A stretch of 19,201 bases of DNA from Paracoccaceae bacterium (GTDB taxonomy: Bacteria; Pseudomonadota; Alphaproteobacteria; Rhodobacterales; Rhodobacteraceae): positions 2,026-21,226 of the forward strand of contig JABSSB010000132.1 in the NCBI GenBank assembly GCA_013214715.1, in the 5' to 3' direction. The translations under genes and the position numbers were made by a program. The notes under the pieces are model-generated. The model had not been told where the DNA came from. It made no database searches and saw nothing but the letters and a program-made list of their open reading frames with translations. Shown one piece after another: positions 1 to 7,207 of this stretch. Every line of letters starts with the position of its first letter. Position 1 is the stretch's first letter.

Positions 1-333
1 AAGGAGCGGTAAAATCATGTACAAAACGATCAACGTGCCGATGATATCAATGCAAACAAACATGATCAGAGCTCGTCGGCTGCCCTGTGTCCACTCATAT
101 GCGCCAATCACGGTTGCTGCAAAAACCACCTGCCTCAGGAACATTCCCAGGTCGTGCGAAAGAAAAGTGCCTGATACAAGCCGGTAGATTTCCAACTGCC
201 GGATACTTTGGTGGCTGATACCCCAATTGGACAGGGCGTTTTCAGAAATCACGCCGTCCAACGTCCCCGCAATAGCATTTGCCACCACCATTATGGTCAG
301 GAACACCAGCGTGAAAGGAACACGTCTGATCAC
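1..333 (-). CDS. Rhomboid-like integral membrane protein, C-terminus cut by window edge
   Basis: The visible part is the first 111 residues, read leftward from a GTG at 333; the gene continues beyond base 1. It begins with a hydrophobic segment (about residues 5-25, PFTLVFLTIMVVANAIAG), then a polar loop, then 'EIYRLVSGTFLSHD', a second membrane segment, 'YEWTQGSRRA' and a third hydrophobic stretch. An '(L/Y)RL-x-T-FLH/SxD' element followed by 'E-x-x-x-GSRR' at the end of a TM helix resembles rhomboid-fold membrane proteins. No catalytic Ser/His pair is visible, because that region would lie outside the window, so protease activity cannot be claimed. The GTG start overlaps the TGA of the preceding small ORF (GTGA), and in-frame stops lie close upstream, so no earlier start is possible. 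It appears to be the third gene of an mprF transcript. Confidence 0.6.
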   Translation of the reverse strand, partial: MIRRVPFTLVFLTIMVVANAIAGTLDGVISENALSNWGISHQSIRQLEIYRLVSGTFLSHDLGMFLRQVVFAATVIGAYEWTQGSRRALIMFVCIDIIGTLIVLYMILPLL

Positions 334-620
334 TGGAACCGCCTCATGTCATCAGCAGCGAAAAACGGGTTGAAACCAAGCCCGCGCATGCGATGGACAC
401 CCAATGGAGCATAGTCCGGTGTCCATCGCGGTGTTGCACGCCCTCGTTCATGTGCGACACCAGCGATCCGCGGGCGATCAACTTCAAAAACGTGACCGCT
501 GAAGCAGTTTTCAGGGTATCCGGATACGCGCAGGCCAACCCAGAACCCGGAACGTGATCTTGCCACCCCAACACTGGGATAGCCGTTCGCAGAGGCGATA
601 CAATCCACTGCACTTCGCAA
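330..620 (-). CDS. Small hypothetical protein (96 aa) between mprF and rhomboid-like gene
   Basis: I do not recognise this protein. It starts at TTG (620) 17 bases after the mprF stop, directly behind a very purine-rich AGGAGGAGGA (621-630). Its TGA overlaps the GTG of the next gene (GTGA). No signal peptide or membrane segment is visible. It is rich in Arg and Gly, with aromatic-rich patches such as 'RSGFWVGLRVSGYPE' and 'GLGFNPFF'. A competing frame on the same strand, 344-613 (89 aa, GTG start at a better distance from the same AGGAGG), is also open. I prefer the 96-aa frame because about 40% of its codons begin with G (about 31% in the rival) and because of the 4-base coupling to the next gene. 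The rival has the higher third-position GC, so the choice is uncertain. It could also be the decayed remnant of a larger gene. Confidence 0.42.
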   Translation of the reverse strand: MRSAVDCIASANGYPSVGVARSRSGFWVGLRVSGYPENCFSGHVFEVDRPRIAGVAHERGRATPRWTPDYAPLGVHRMRGLGFNPFFAADDMRRFQ

Positions 621-637
621 TCCTCCTCCTGTTGAGG

Positions 638-3223
638 CTACATCAAACCGCGGACACCGCCAGACACCAACACGTTGACCTCATACAAAATGCGTGGGAC
701 CGCCAATCCGCCAGGGCTCGCCAAATAGTTCGGTTCCCAGACCGGCTGAAACTTCTGCTTGAACGCACGCAGTCCCTCAAAATGGTAGAAATGTTCTCCG
801 TGCTCGTAGACAAAACCGCCAACCCTATTCCAAAACGACGCAAGCTGACGATTGTCTATGCCGGAGAACGGGGAAGACCCCAAAGAGAACCACTGAAATC
901 CTTGCGCCGCGCCCCACAACATCATTTCAGCAAACAGAGCGTCCATCGCAAAACTGGGCCCATCGGGGGCATACCGCATCAGATCAAGCGACAGTTCATG
1001 CTTGTTTCCGCTCTGAAACAGGTTGGCAAACGCGATGATTTTCCCATCTGGATCCAGCAAAACTGCATGGTCGAAGTTGGACAAATACCCCACTTCAAAC
1101 CCACCAAGCGAAAAGCTCTTTTCTTTGCCTTGTTTGGACTCGAGCCAAGCATCAGAGATTTCTTTCAGGTCTGGTAGTACCGGGCCCAAATCTTCTTTGC
1201 CAATTATCTTGAATGTGTAACCTTCACGCTCCGCCCTGTTCCGAGCTTGTCGAAAACCTTTTTTGGACGACCCATCCAGCGTGAAGTTTGTCAAATCGGC
1301 ACGGGCGACCTCGCCTATCTTTATTATGGACAGACCCAAGTCCAGGAAGGTTGGCAGATAGCGTGGTGAAACCGCATAAAATGCGCAACGTTTGCCTTCG
1401 CGGTCAGCGCGTTTGCGCAGTTCCCAAATCAGCTCGCGTCCCTGTTCTTCGGCGCCCACTGGTTCGCCTTTGGTGATCAATGACGCCCCAGTATCAGCAT
1501 AAGCAATAAATGCCTTTCCATCGTCAGAGATCAGGAAAGACTTGTCGCCAATCAAGGCCATGTTGGCCTCTGTATCCTCACTTTCTGCAACCAGTTTCCG
1601 CACAACGTCCGGGATCGGTTCAAGGTGTTTTGGCGCTTGTCGGTTTGAAAGAACCGAATTCAGCGAAATCACTGCCAGCAGCAACGCAACGACAAGACTT
1701 GCCCTCAGGAAACGTGACGCGTCGCCGTGCCAGGCGAAATCCCACCAAAGCTCGTTGCGATAATCCACGTTGCTGTATGACAGTAATCCGATCCACGTGA
1801 TTGCCGCGAAAAGTGTGAAAAGGCTGACGATCCAGGTGCCGTTCAGACGGAACACCGACGGGCCTTCAACGCGATAAAACGCAGAGCGGAACGCCCCAAG
1901 TAAGCCGATCGTAAGGAGCAGCCCGAACGCTTCTTCCCAGTTCAGCCCTTTCACCAGCGAGGCAACGAACCCAACCACCATCAGCAGCATTGCTATGATC
2001 CAGGCAAGGTATAGTTTGCGAAAGAGCCCGCGCGAAACAACGATGAGCAGAAGACCGACAACGCTAGCAATAAGATGGGAGGCTTCGACGAAGGATAGTG
2101 GCACAACGTCGCGAAGCACGCCCATACGCATCGAGTCGGCCGGCAAATTTCCTGAAATCAGCAAAATGGCCCCGGCCACGAGCGCAATGCCTGCAGCAAC
2201 AAAAGGGACAATAGACTGGGTCAGATTGAAAATCAGCGCCGCAGATTTGGTGACACTTGCCCTCTGCGTATAGATCCAGGCCGCGCCAAGTCCGGCGGCG
2301 GCAATCAAGAAGGGCAAAAGAGTGTAGATTGTCCGATAGAGCACCAGTGCTGCCAGAACATCTGAACGCCCGGCTGCCCCAAGGCCGGCAATAATAGTCG
2401 CTTCGAAAACACCCAAGCCTCCAGGTGCATGGCTGACGATACCAAAGGCAACTGCGGCAATATAGATTACAAAGAAGAAGGGAAAACTTTGAACAAGGTC
2501 GGCAGGCATCAACACATAGAGCGTCATTGCCGATGCGCCGAGATCTATTACCCCGGCAACAGTTAACCACCCCGCTAACCGGCCATTTGGTAGGTTAAGC
2601 TCGAAACGGCCCATCGAAAGATGCCGCGACCCGCGTGACAACCAGATGATTACCGCCGCCAGACCAATCAGAAGACCTGCCCCGATCAAAGTCTCCATGG
2701 TGTTGTCCAACGGCACGATCGTGGACAAATGGGCCGGATGCAAGGCCAACAGCACGCCAACAAGCAAGGTCAGACCCATCCACAAACCAACCCAGGATGT
2801 AGCGATGACGCCAGCCACTCGACCAAGGTCCAGTCCCAAAGACGAATAGATATTATAACGCACCGCGACCCCGGTCACGTATGAGAACCCCAGCAGGTTG
2901 GAAATCGCTGTGCCGCTACTGCCTGCCAAACCGGCGACCCAACCGGGAATTTCCTTCTTGGCCACGCTCCTCACGGCCAGAATGTCATAAGAGGCGATTG
3001 CAAGGAAACTCGTCGCTGTCCAAATCAACGCGGTGCCAAGCAAGGTCCACGAACTGTTAGAAACATCCTTCTTTATGTCACTCAGTTTCGTTTCAGATGC
3101 GAGGTGATGAAGCACGAATACCGATATCGCCACGACAATCAAAGGAACGGCGATCCGAAAGACTGGGCTTTCGACTAGCCGCACCAAACGCTTTTCTATC
3201 GAGGCTATTCTGGCATCTACCAT
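638..3223 (-). CDS. mprF: Bifunctional lysylphosphatidylglycerol flippase/synthetase (MprF/LpiA type)
   Basis: This 861-residue protein has the usual two-part MprF plan and length. Residues 1 to about 520 hold some 12-14 hydrophobic segments (flippase part), beginning after the amphipathic 'IASIEKRLVRLVESPVFR'. The cytosolic C-terminal part (about 540-850, DUF2156 fold) transfers lysine, or another amino acid, from tRNA to phosphatidylglycerol. Family hallmarks seen there are 'KKGFRQARNRAEREGY', 'FSLGGFEVGYL', 'FANLFQSG', 'ELSLDLMRYAPD', 'WFSLGSSPFSG', and the end 'EHGEHFYHFEGLRAFKQKF' followed by P-x-W-x-P-x-YLA. The product lowers surface negative charge and protects against cationic peptides and acid. 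In rhizobia the gene is called lpiA and is usually followed by acvB/virJ. Here it is followed instead by a small ORF and a rhomboid-like gene. The ATG at 3223 has only a weak GGTGA-type ribosome site. The donor amino acid cannot be read from the sequence. Confidence 0.93.
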   Translation of the reverse strand: MVDARIASIEKRLVRLVESPVFRIAVPLIVVAISVFVLHHLASETKLSDIKKDVSNSSWTLLGTALIWTATSFLAIASYDILAVRSVAKKEIPGWVAGLAGSSGTAISNLLGFSYVTGVAVRYNIYSSLGLDLGRVAGVIATSWVGLWMGLTLLVGVLLALHPAHLSTIVPLDNTMETLIGAGLLIGLAAVIIWLSRGSRHLSMGRFELNLPNGRLAGWLTVAGVIDLGASAMTLYVLMPADLVQSFPFFFVIYIAAVAFGIVSHAPGGLGVFEATIIAGLGAAGRSDVLAALVLYRTIYTLLPFLIAAAGLGAAWIYTQRASVTKSAALIFNLTQSIVPFVAAGIALVAGAILLISGNLPADSMRMGVLRDVVPLSFVEASHLIASVVGLLLIVVSRGLFRKLYLAWIIAMLLMVVGFVASLVKGLNWEEAFGLLLTIGLLGAFRSAFYRVEGPSVFRLNGTWIVSLFTLFAAITWIGLLSYSNVDYRNELWWDFAWHGDASRFLRASLVVALLLAVISLNSVLSNRQAPKHLEPIPDVVRKLVAESEDTEANMALIGDKSFLISDDGKAFIAYADTGASLITKGEPVGAEEQGRELIWELRKRADREGKRCAFYAVSPRYLPTFLDLGLSIIKIGEVARADLTNFTLDGSSKKGFRQARNRAEREGYTFKIIGKEDLGPVLPDLKEISDAWLESKQGKEKSFSLGGFEVGYLSNFDHAVLLDPDGKIIAFANLFQSGNKHELSLDLMRYAPDGPSFAMDALFAEMMLWGAAQGFQWFSLGSSPFSGIDNRQLASFWNRVGGFVYEHGEHFYHFEGLRAFKQKFQPVWEPNYLASPGGLAVPRILYEVNVLVSGGVRGLM

Positions 3224-3471
3224 TCACCAAAGTTTCCCAAATAACGTTGTGTTGTAGAGATGTTGGTCGATTTTGTGAGTGTGTTCAACTCTTACTGCTG
3301 TGTAGGTTGCGAGACGATCGATCTTCGAGGGCTCTACAGGCGGGCTTTTGGGTCTACGTCTGGATTTTGGACCATTTTGGCACCATTAGGCGGATACTTC
3401 TTAACCTCGTAGTTTGGGACAGCAAATTATAACAAAATTGAACTTACGGGCCCCAGCCTCAACAAGTTCAC
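3224..3471. other. Intergenic region between the emrB-like gene and mprF
   Basis: This 248-base gap separates two minus-strand genes and must hold the mprF promoter, though no convincing -35/-10 pair can be named. On the minus strand a 30-codon stretch is open between about 3428 and 3339 and reads like protein (e.g. 'KKYPPNGAKMVQNPDVDPKA'). It has no start codon, no ribosome site and no family I can recognise, so it may be a relic or chance. The end nearest the efflux gene (about 3433-3469) contains GAACTT...AAGTTC arms around GGGCCC, followed on the minus strand by AATTTTGTT. This is a weak terminator candidate. Confidence 0.4.
3433..3469 (-). terminator. Weak candidate terminator after the efflux operon
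   Basis: On the minus strand, just past the TAG of the DHA2 transporter gene, the sequence contains GAACTT, about 18 bases including GGGGCCC, then AAGTTC followed by AATTTTGTT. The 6-bp stem is AT-rich and the loop is long, so this is only a weak intrinsic-terminator candidate. Position (end of the efflux operon, before mprF) is its main support. Confidence 0.25.
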
Positions 3472-5010
3472 CTAATGCGCAACTTGTTGCGCACGATCGT
3501 TTGCGGGTCTTTGTAGAACTAATACGACCGGTAGCATCAAGAAGGCCGCCAGTCCGGTGAGAAAGAACACATCTTGAAAGGCCAACAAAGTGGCTTGTGA
3601 TTGTATTTGTGCTGCAATCTGGACAGCACCTGCAGGGGATTGTGGTGTAAGACCCAAAGGAGCGAGATACTCACCAACCGCTTGATTAAACGGTGTGATC
3701 CCTGATGATAGCGTTGCGTAATGGAACTGTGTCCTGTTCGCAACTTGCCAGCCGACCAGAGCAATCCCTACCGACGAACCAATGGAACGTGTGACGCCAT
3801 AGATACCCGACGCCTCATCCTGCTTGTCTTGACCGATGTTTTGAAACGCGATCGTTGACATCGGAACAAAAAACAGGCCCATGCCCAGTCCAGACACAAC
3901 ACCTGGCCACGCTAAATTCCAAAACCCTGCGTCTAGATTAAGAAGGCCAAGCATAACATTTCCAGATCCGACCAGGATCAGGCCGATCACAAGCAATTTG
4001 CGTGGATCAAAGTAATTTATCAGAACCGCGCCAGTCAGGACCATTGATACGCCGGCTGCAATCCCACGAGGAACAAAAAGAAAACCCGCGTCCAAGACTG
4101 GGTATCCTAAAAGCACCTGCACAAAAAGAGGCAGGATGGCAATTGAGCCATACATTGCTACGCCAAACCCTACAATCGCGACGTTGGCACCTGCAAAACT
4201 ACGATCTGAAAAAAGCGAAAAATTAATGATGTTATCGGCTTTTCCGTAGCCCCGTACAACGAAGGCTGTGCCACAAACCAACATGGTTAGTGCGGTAACC
4301 TGAATAAATTTTGAGGCAAACCAGTCGCGTGTTTCACCTAGGTCGAGCATGATTTGGAGACTACCAATAGCGCCTACCATCAAAGCAAGCCCAACCCAGT
4401 CAACCTTGATCCGGCGGGTATCCTCTTTTTTCAACTCCCCGGAAATCATGATAAGAGCGAAGGCCGCAATAGGAATATTTACGTAAAAAACAGCGCGCCA
4501 GGATAAATACTCCGTCAGAAGAGCTCCAAGCGTTGGTCCAAAAACAGGCGCTACAACAATACCAAGCCCAAATAATGCCATGGCCTGCCCGCGTTTCTCT
4601 TTTGGAAAACTATCGAAAAGAATCGACTGAGATAGTGGAATCAAGAATGCACCAAAGATGCCCTGACCCAGACGGCAGGCAACCATGACTTCAATGCTCC
4701 ATGACAGGCCGCAAAGAGCCGAAAAAACAGCGAACCCGACTATGGCTGTTGTGATCAGGCGACGCCGTCCAACCATCCGCACAAAGAATCCAGTCAAAGG
4801 CATCACAACCACGGCGGCGACAATGTAACTGGTTAAGATCCATACGGTCTGATCATTCGTGATTCCAAACGCTGCTTGGATTTGGGGAAGGGCAACATTT
4901 ACAATTGTGCTGTCCAATACTTCCAGAACAGCTGTTAGGACCACTGCCAGAACAATGGACCACTTTGCCGCTGCTCCAACCGAATGTTGCCCTGTCTCTG
5001 CGTTTGTCAT
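3472..5010 (-). CDS. DHA2-family (EmrB/QacA type, 14-TM) multidrug efflux MFS transporter
   Basis: This 512-residue protein has the length and hydrophobicity of 14-TM drug:proton antiporters. The DHA2 hallmark 'LDSTIVNVALP' is at residues 32-42 in TM1. It is followed by 'WILTSYIVAAVVVMPLTGF', the cytoplasmic loop 'VRMVGRRRLI', the 'RLGQGIFGAFLIPLSQS' segment and the antiporter-type 'GPTLGALLTEYLSWRAVF' with 'YVNIP'. Such proteins export lipophilic drugs, detergents or fatty acids using the proton gradient. The ATG at 5010 overlaps the TGA of the upstream HlyD-family gene (ATGA), so the two are translationally coupled and form an EmrAB-like inner-membrane/periplasm unit. No TolC-type outer-membrane gene is in the window. 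The substrate is unknown. The name emrB would fit the family, but orthology is not shown. Confidence 0.93.
   Translation of the reverse strand: MTNAETGQHSVGAAAKWSIVLAVVLTAVLEVLDSTIVNVALPQIQAAFGITNDQTVWILTSYIVAAVVVMPLTGFFVRMVGRRRLITTAIVGFAVFSALCGLSWSIEVMVACRLGQGIFGAFLIPLSQSILFDSFPKEKRGQAMALFGLGIVVAPVFGPTLGALLTEYLSWRAVFYVNIPIAAFALIMISGELKKEDTRRIKVDWVGLALMVGAIGSLQIMLDLGETRDWFASKFIQVTALTMLVCGTAFVVRGYGKADNIINFSLFSDRSFAGANVAIVGFGVAMYGSIAILPLFVQVLLGYPVLDAGFLFVPRGIAAGVSMVLTGAVLINYFDPRKLLVIGLILVGSGNVMLGLLNLDAGFWNLAWPGVVSGLGMGLFFVPMSTIAFQNIGQDKQDEASGIYGVTRSIGSSVGIALVGWQVANRTQFHYATLSSGITPFNQAVGEYLAPLGLTPQSPAGAVQIAAQIQSQATLLAFQDVFFLTGLAAFLMLPVVLVLQRPANDRAQQVAH
3476..3493. repeat. 18-base near-perfect palindrome at the 3' end of the DHA2 gene
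   Basis: TGCGCAAC - TT - GTTGCGCA forms two exact 8-base arms around a 2-base centre and covers the last codons of the transporter gene. It has no T-run, so it is not an obvious intrinsic terminator. It could be an mRNA 3' hairpin or a protein site, or chance within coding sequence. Confidence 0.45.
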
Positions 5011-6011
5011 TGGCTAGCATCTAGCCCAGAGGTGTCTACGGTTGCTGTCGTACTAGCCCCAACGCGAAGTTGCATGGCGGGGTCATCAGGCCGGCCGTCC
5101 AGCCGAATGCGGACTGGAAATCGCTGTGTGACTTTTACCCAATTGCCAGTCGCGTTCTGTGCTGGCAATAGAGAAAACACAGCTCCAGATCCTGCGCCAA
5201 TACTGTCGACGGTTCCTTGCAAAGAAAGACCCGGGTACATGTCGATTTTAACTTCTACCGGCTGGCCCGATCGGACACGCGACAGGTCTGTCTCTTTGAA
5301 ATTGGCGTCAATCCACCATTCATCGTCTTCAACCAGCGAAAACAGCGATGCCCCGGGTTCAACAAGTGCGCCGGGGCGAAGATCAAGATTTGCGACCCAG
5401 CCTGACACTGGTGCTGTCACAAGAGATCGCTCAAGGTTGATACGTGCAAGTTCCAAATTTGCTAGCGCGGCTTGCACAGAAGCGTTTTCATCTCCTGCAG
5501 CGCCAGCCTGATTCCTTGCCGCGTCAACCGCAGATCGCGCAGCATCTACTGCCGCTGCGGCTTGATCACGCGCGGCGGTTACTTGATCCAACGCATTTTG
5601 TGCGACATCACCCAATTTATACAGCGCATCAGTTCGGTCAAATTCCACCTCAGCCTTCGACAGTGCCGAAAGTGCACTTTGCAACTGTGCCTCGGCTGAC
5701 GAGGCATTCGCTCCAGAAGCGTCGGCATTCTGTCGCGCGATTTCAAGTTGAGCTCGAGCGGCTTGCAAATTCGCTTCGAGATCAGATGTATCTATCTGAA
5801 AGAACGTGTCGCCGGCTTCGACGTACTGATTTTCGACAACTGCTACTGTTTCGACCCGTCCACCCACCTGAGGTGAAATAGTAATAATGTTGGCCTTCAA
5901 ATAAGCGTCATCAGTTGAAGGGAAAATACGTTCGTGCTCCCACCAAAACCACAATCCGACACCGATAACAGCAACAGTAGCGACCAGGATCAGAGCCTTC
6001 AGGTTACCCAT
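5007..6011 (-). CDS. HlyD-family membrane fusion protein (EmrA-like adaptor)
   Basis: Periplasmic adaptor subunit of a tripartite efflux pump. With the start at 6011 it has 334 residues: a short N-terminus, one membrane anchor (about 4-24, LKALILVATVAVIGVGLWFWW), and the EmrA-type 'STDDAYLKA' (32-40). A lipoyl half-motif 'ISPQVGGRVETVAVVENQYVEAGD' follows (about 45-68), then an Ala/Gln-rich alpha-helical hairpin (about 77-195). The second lipoyl half is 'APVSGWVANLDLRPGALVEPG', and a beta-barrel with 'DANFKETDLSRVRSGQPVEVKID' completes it. The reading frame is open further upstream to a GTG at 6254. I chose the ATG at 6011 because the anchor then sits at the N-terminus as usual and AAAGG lies 7 bases before it. 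It overlaps the transporter gene by ATGA. Compounds exported are unknown. Confidence 0.9.
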   Translation of the reverse strand: MGNLKALILVATVAVIGVGLWFWWEHERIFPSTDDAYLKANIITISPQVGGRVETVAVVENQYVEAGDTFFQIDTSDLEANLQAARAQLEIARQNADASGANASSAEAQLQSALSALSKAEVEFDRTDALYKLGDVAQNALDQVTAARDQAAAAVDAARSAVDAARNQAGAAGDENASVQAALANLELARINLERSLVTAPVSGWVANLDLRPGALVEPGASLFSLVEDDEWWIDANFKETDLSRVRSGQPVEVKIDMYPGLSLQGTVDSIGAGSGAVFSLLPAQNATGNWVKVTQRFPVRIRLDGRPDDPAMQLRVGASTTATVDTSGLDASQ

Positions 6012-6254
6012 TTTCGTGCCTTTTTGAAATGTCTGGCAATGTTGCACCAGCCTAGGTTTCTCAAGTCGCGCAACCCGATTTTTCCCAAACAGCTTGGCGT
6101 AGTAGCGAACTTGACGCTTTTCGCCGATGTTTTCAATGGTGAGCCTTGATTCATTCGCGAGCGCTTTGCGTTGGTCGGTTCCCGAGGCTGGTTCCGAAAA
6201 AAATCCCTCGTATTTGGCTCGCTTGCACGCCTCTAGGCCATATTTTTGATCCAC
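6012..6254 (-). other. Open in-frame leader upstream of the HlyD-family gene
   Basis: The HlyD reading frame stays open for 81 codons upstream of the preferred ATG, back to a GTG (GTG GAT CAA AAA TAT...). The encoded stretch is polar and basic, lacks membrane segments and matches nothing I recognise. It may be an untranslated leader that happens to be open, a separate small protein, or an unusual N-terminal extension. A promoter should lie in or just above it. Confidence 0.3.
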
Positions 6255-6274
6255 TTTTCATATTTTTTCAGTGG
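6251..6274. promoter_or_regulatory. Possible operator upstream of the efflux operon
   Basis: CCACT and AGTGG flank a 14-base AT-rich centre, placing an inverted repeat about 240 bases upstream of the HlyD start. The arms are only 5 bases and no regulator gene lies alongside, so this is a weak candidate for a repressor site or a chance match. Confidence 0.2.
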
Positions 6275-7207
6275 CTTAACAGGATACTTTGCACAAAGAA
6301 AAACCAACACACTTCCTACGATTGATCAGGCTGCTCTGTATCCTCCTGAGTAACCGTCCGGTGATCTCGTATGAAGACAGAGCGCGTTGCAGAATGCGAC
6401 CTATTTGCAAACCAAGGCATGACGGTGCGGTCAAACTTCGAAGTCACAGAACCCTTTGCAGCGGCAAAAGCCGCGACAAGCGGCATTCAAACGACTGCGA
6501 ATGCGGCGTCAGGTGATCGCGAGCTACTGCTGGGGCTCCACCCAAGTCTTGAGCTGAAACCGGCGTCGTGTTTTCCAATTATGCCGTCAGCCCTGCAGAC
6601 TTCGGGATTGCCACTCTCGTTGTAGGACCGTCAGCCCTATAACAGCGCAGCCGGGAACAAAATGAATTCGAAATTATTCAAATATGAGGAGGCGAAGCTT
6701 GCTCGACTGCCAAGCATTGCCCGCACTGCGGGTGGTGGAACTTTTTTGATCCTAACCTTGCTTTGCTGAAGCCAAATCCCGACTTTCAGACACTCGGTAC
6801 AAGCCTGGGAGCGCCGATCTTTGCGGGTGGCGCGACCGACCTGACCGGGCTTTTATTTCTTGGGCAGTTTCAGATTTAGCCTGAGGTCAATGTTGCCCAG
6901 ACTGAAGCAGCTCTGCTCAACAATTGCGTGCTGTTATGTATGGCGCTAGGTGAAAACATCTGAGCTGGTCCTACCCCAAAACGCGACCAAACAAGCTTGG
7001 CAATAACCGATCATGCGCGGGAGAAAGGACGAATGTTGTTTTCGGAGCAACCGACGGAGTCGCCAGACAACGGATCAGTCGACCCGCAAGTGATTTTCGT
7101 CACCTGTTTGGCGCGCTTAGATTTACTCAAATGCGGCTGACCTCTCGTGAGAACCTTTTGGCCAAAATCCACTAATCTGCTGCAAGGGCTCAGACGCGTT
7201 GCATTGG
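6255..7207. other. Long non-coding gap between efflux operon and AsmA-like gene
   Basis: No intact gene is supported in this roughly 950-base gap. Short plus-strand ORFs at 6289-6516 and 6371-6625 lack convincing ribosome sites and known motifs. The right two thirds hold a broken coding-like frame, listed separately. A 12-base palindrome TTTTGGCCAAAA (7156-7167) lies near the 3' end of the AsmA-like gene; it has no known role. Confidence 0.5.
6553..7140 (+). pseudogene. Decayed protein-coding remnant, family not recognised
   Basis: One plus-strand frame reads like protein over 196 codons but is broken by TAA (6640), TGA (6685), TAG (6877) and TGA (6961), ending at TGA (7138). Readable blocks are 'GVVFSNYAVSPADFGIATLV', then 'KHCPHCGWWNFFDPNLALLK' with a CPHC zinc-finger-like pair, then 'LGTSLGAPIFAGGATDLTG' and 'EVNVAQTEAALLNNCVLLC'. 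About nine stops would be expected by chance and four internal ones are seen, so the excess of open frame is modest. I cannot name the parent family. The alternative is ordinary intergenic DNA with chance coding character. Confidence 0.3.

Noticed and set aside
344..613. 89-residue minus-strand frame with a good ribosome-site distance
   Set aside because: It competes with the 96-residue frame, which has better first-position G usage and is coupled to the next gene by GTGA. It is kept as an alternative in that entry.
554..1177. 207-residue plus-strand open frame
   Set aside because: It lies opposite the well-supported mprF gene, lacks any domain and is rich in Arg/Gln/Pro as antisense frames are.
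2064..2570. 168-residue Cys-rich minus-strand frame
   Set aside because: Same-strand shadow inside the membrane part of mprF, with improbable Cys/Arg composition.
6012..6254. GTG at 6254 as the true HlyD start
   Set aside because: It would bury the membrane anchor 80 residues in. The ATG at 6011 has its own ribosome site and gives the normal family layout.
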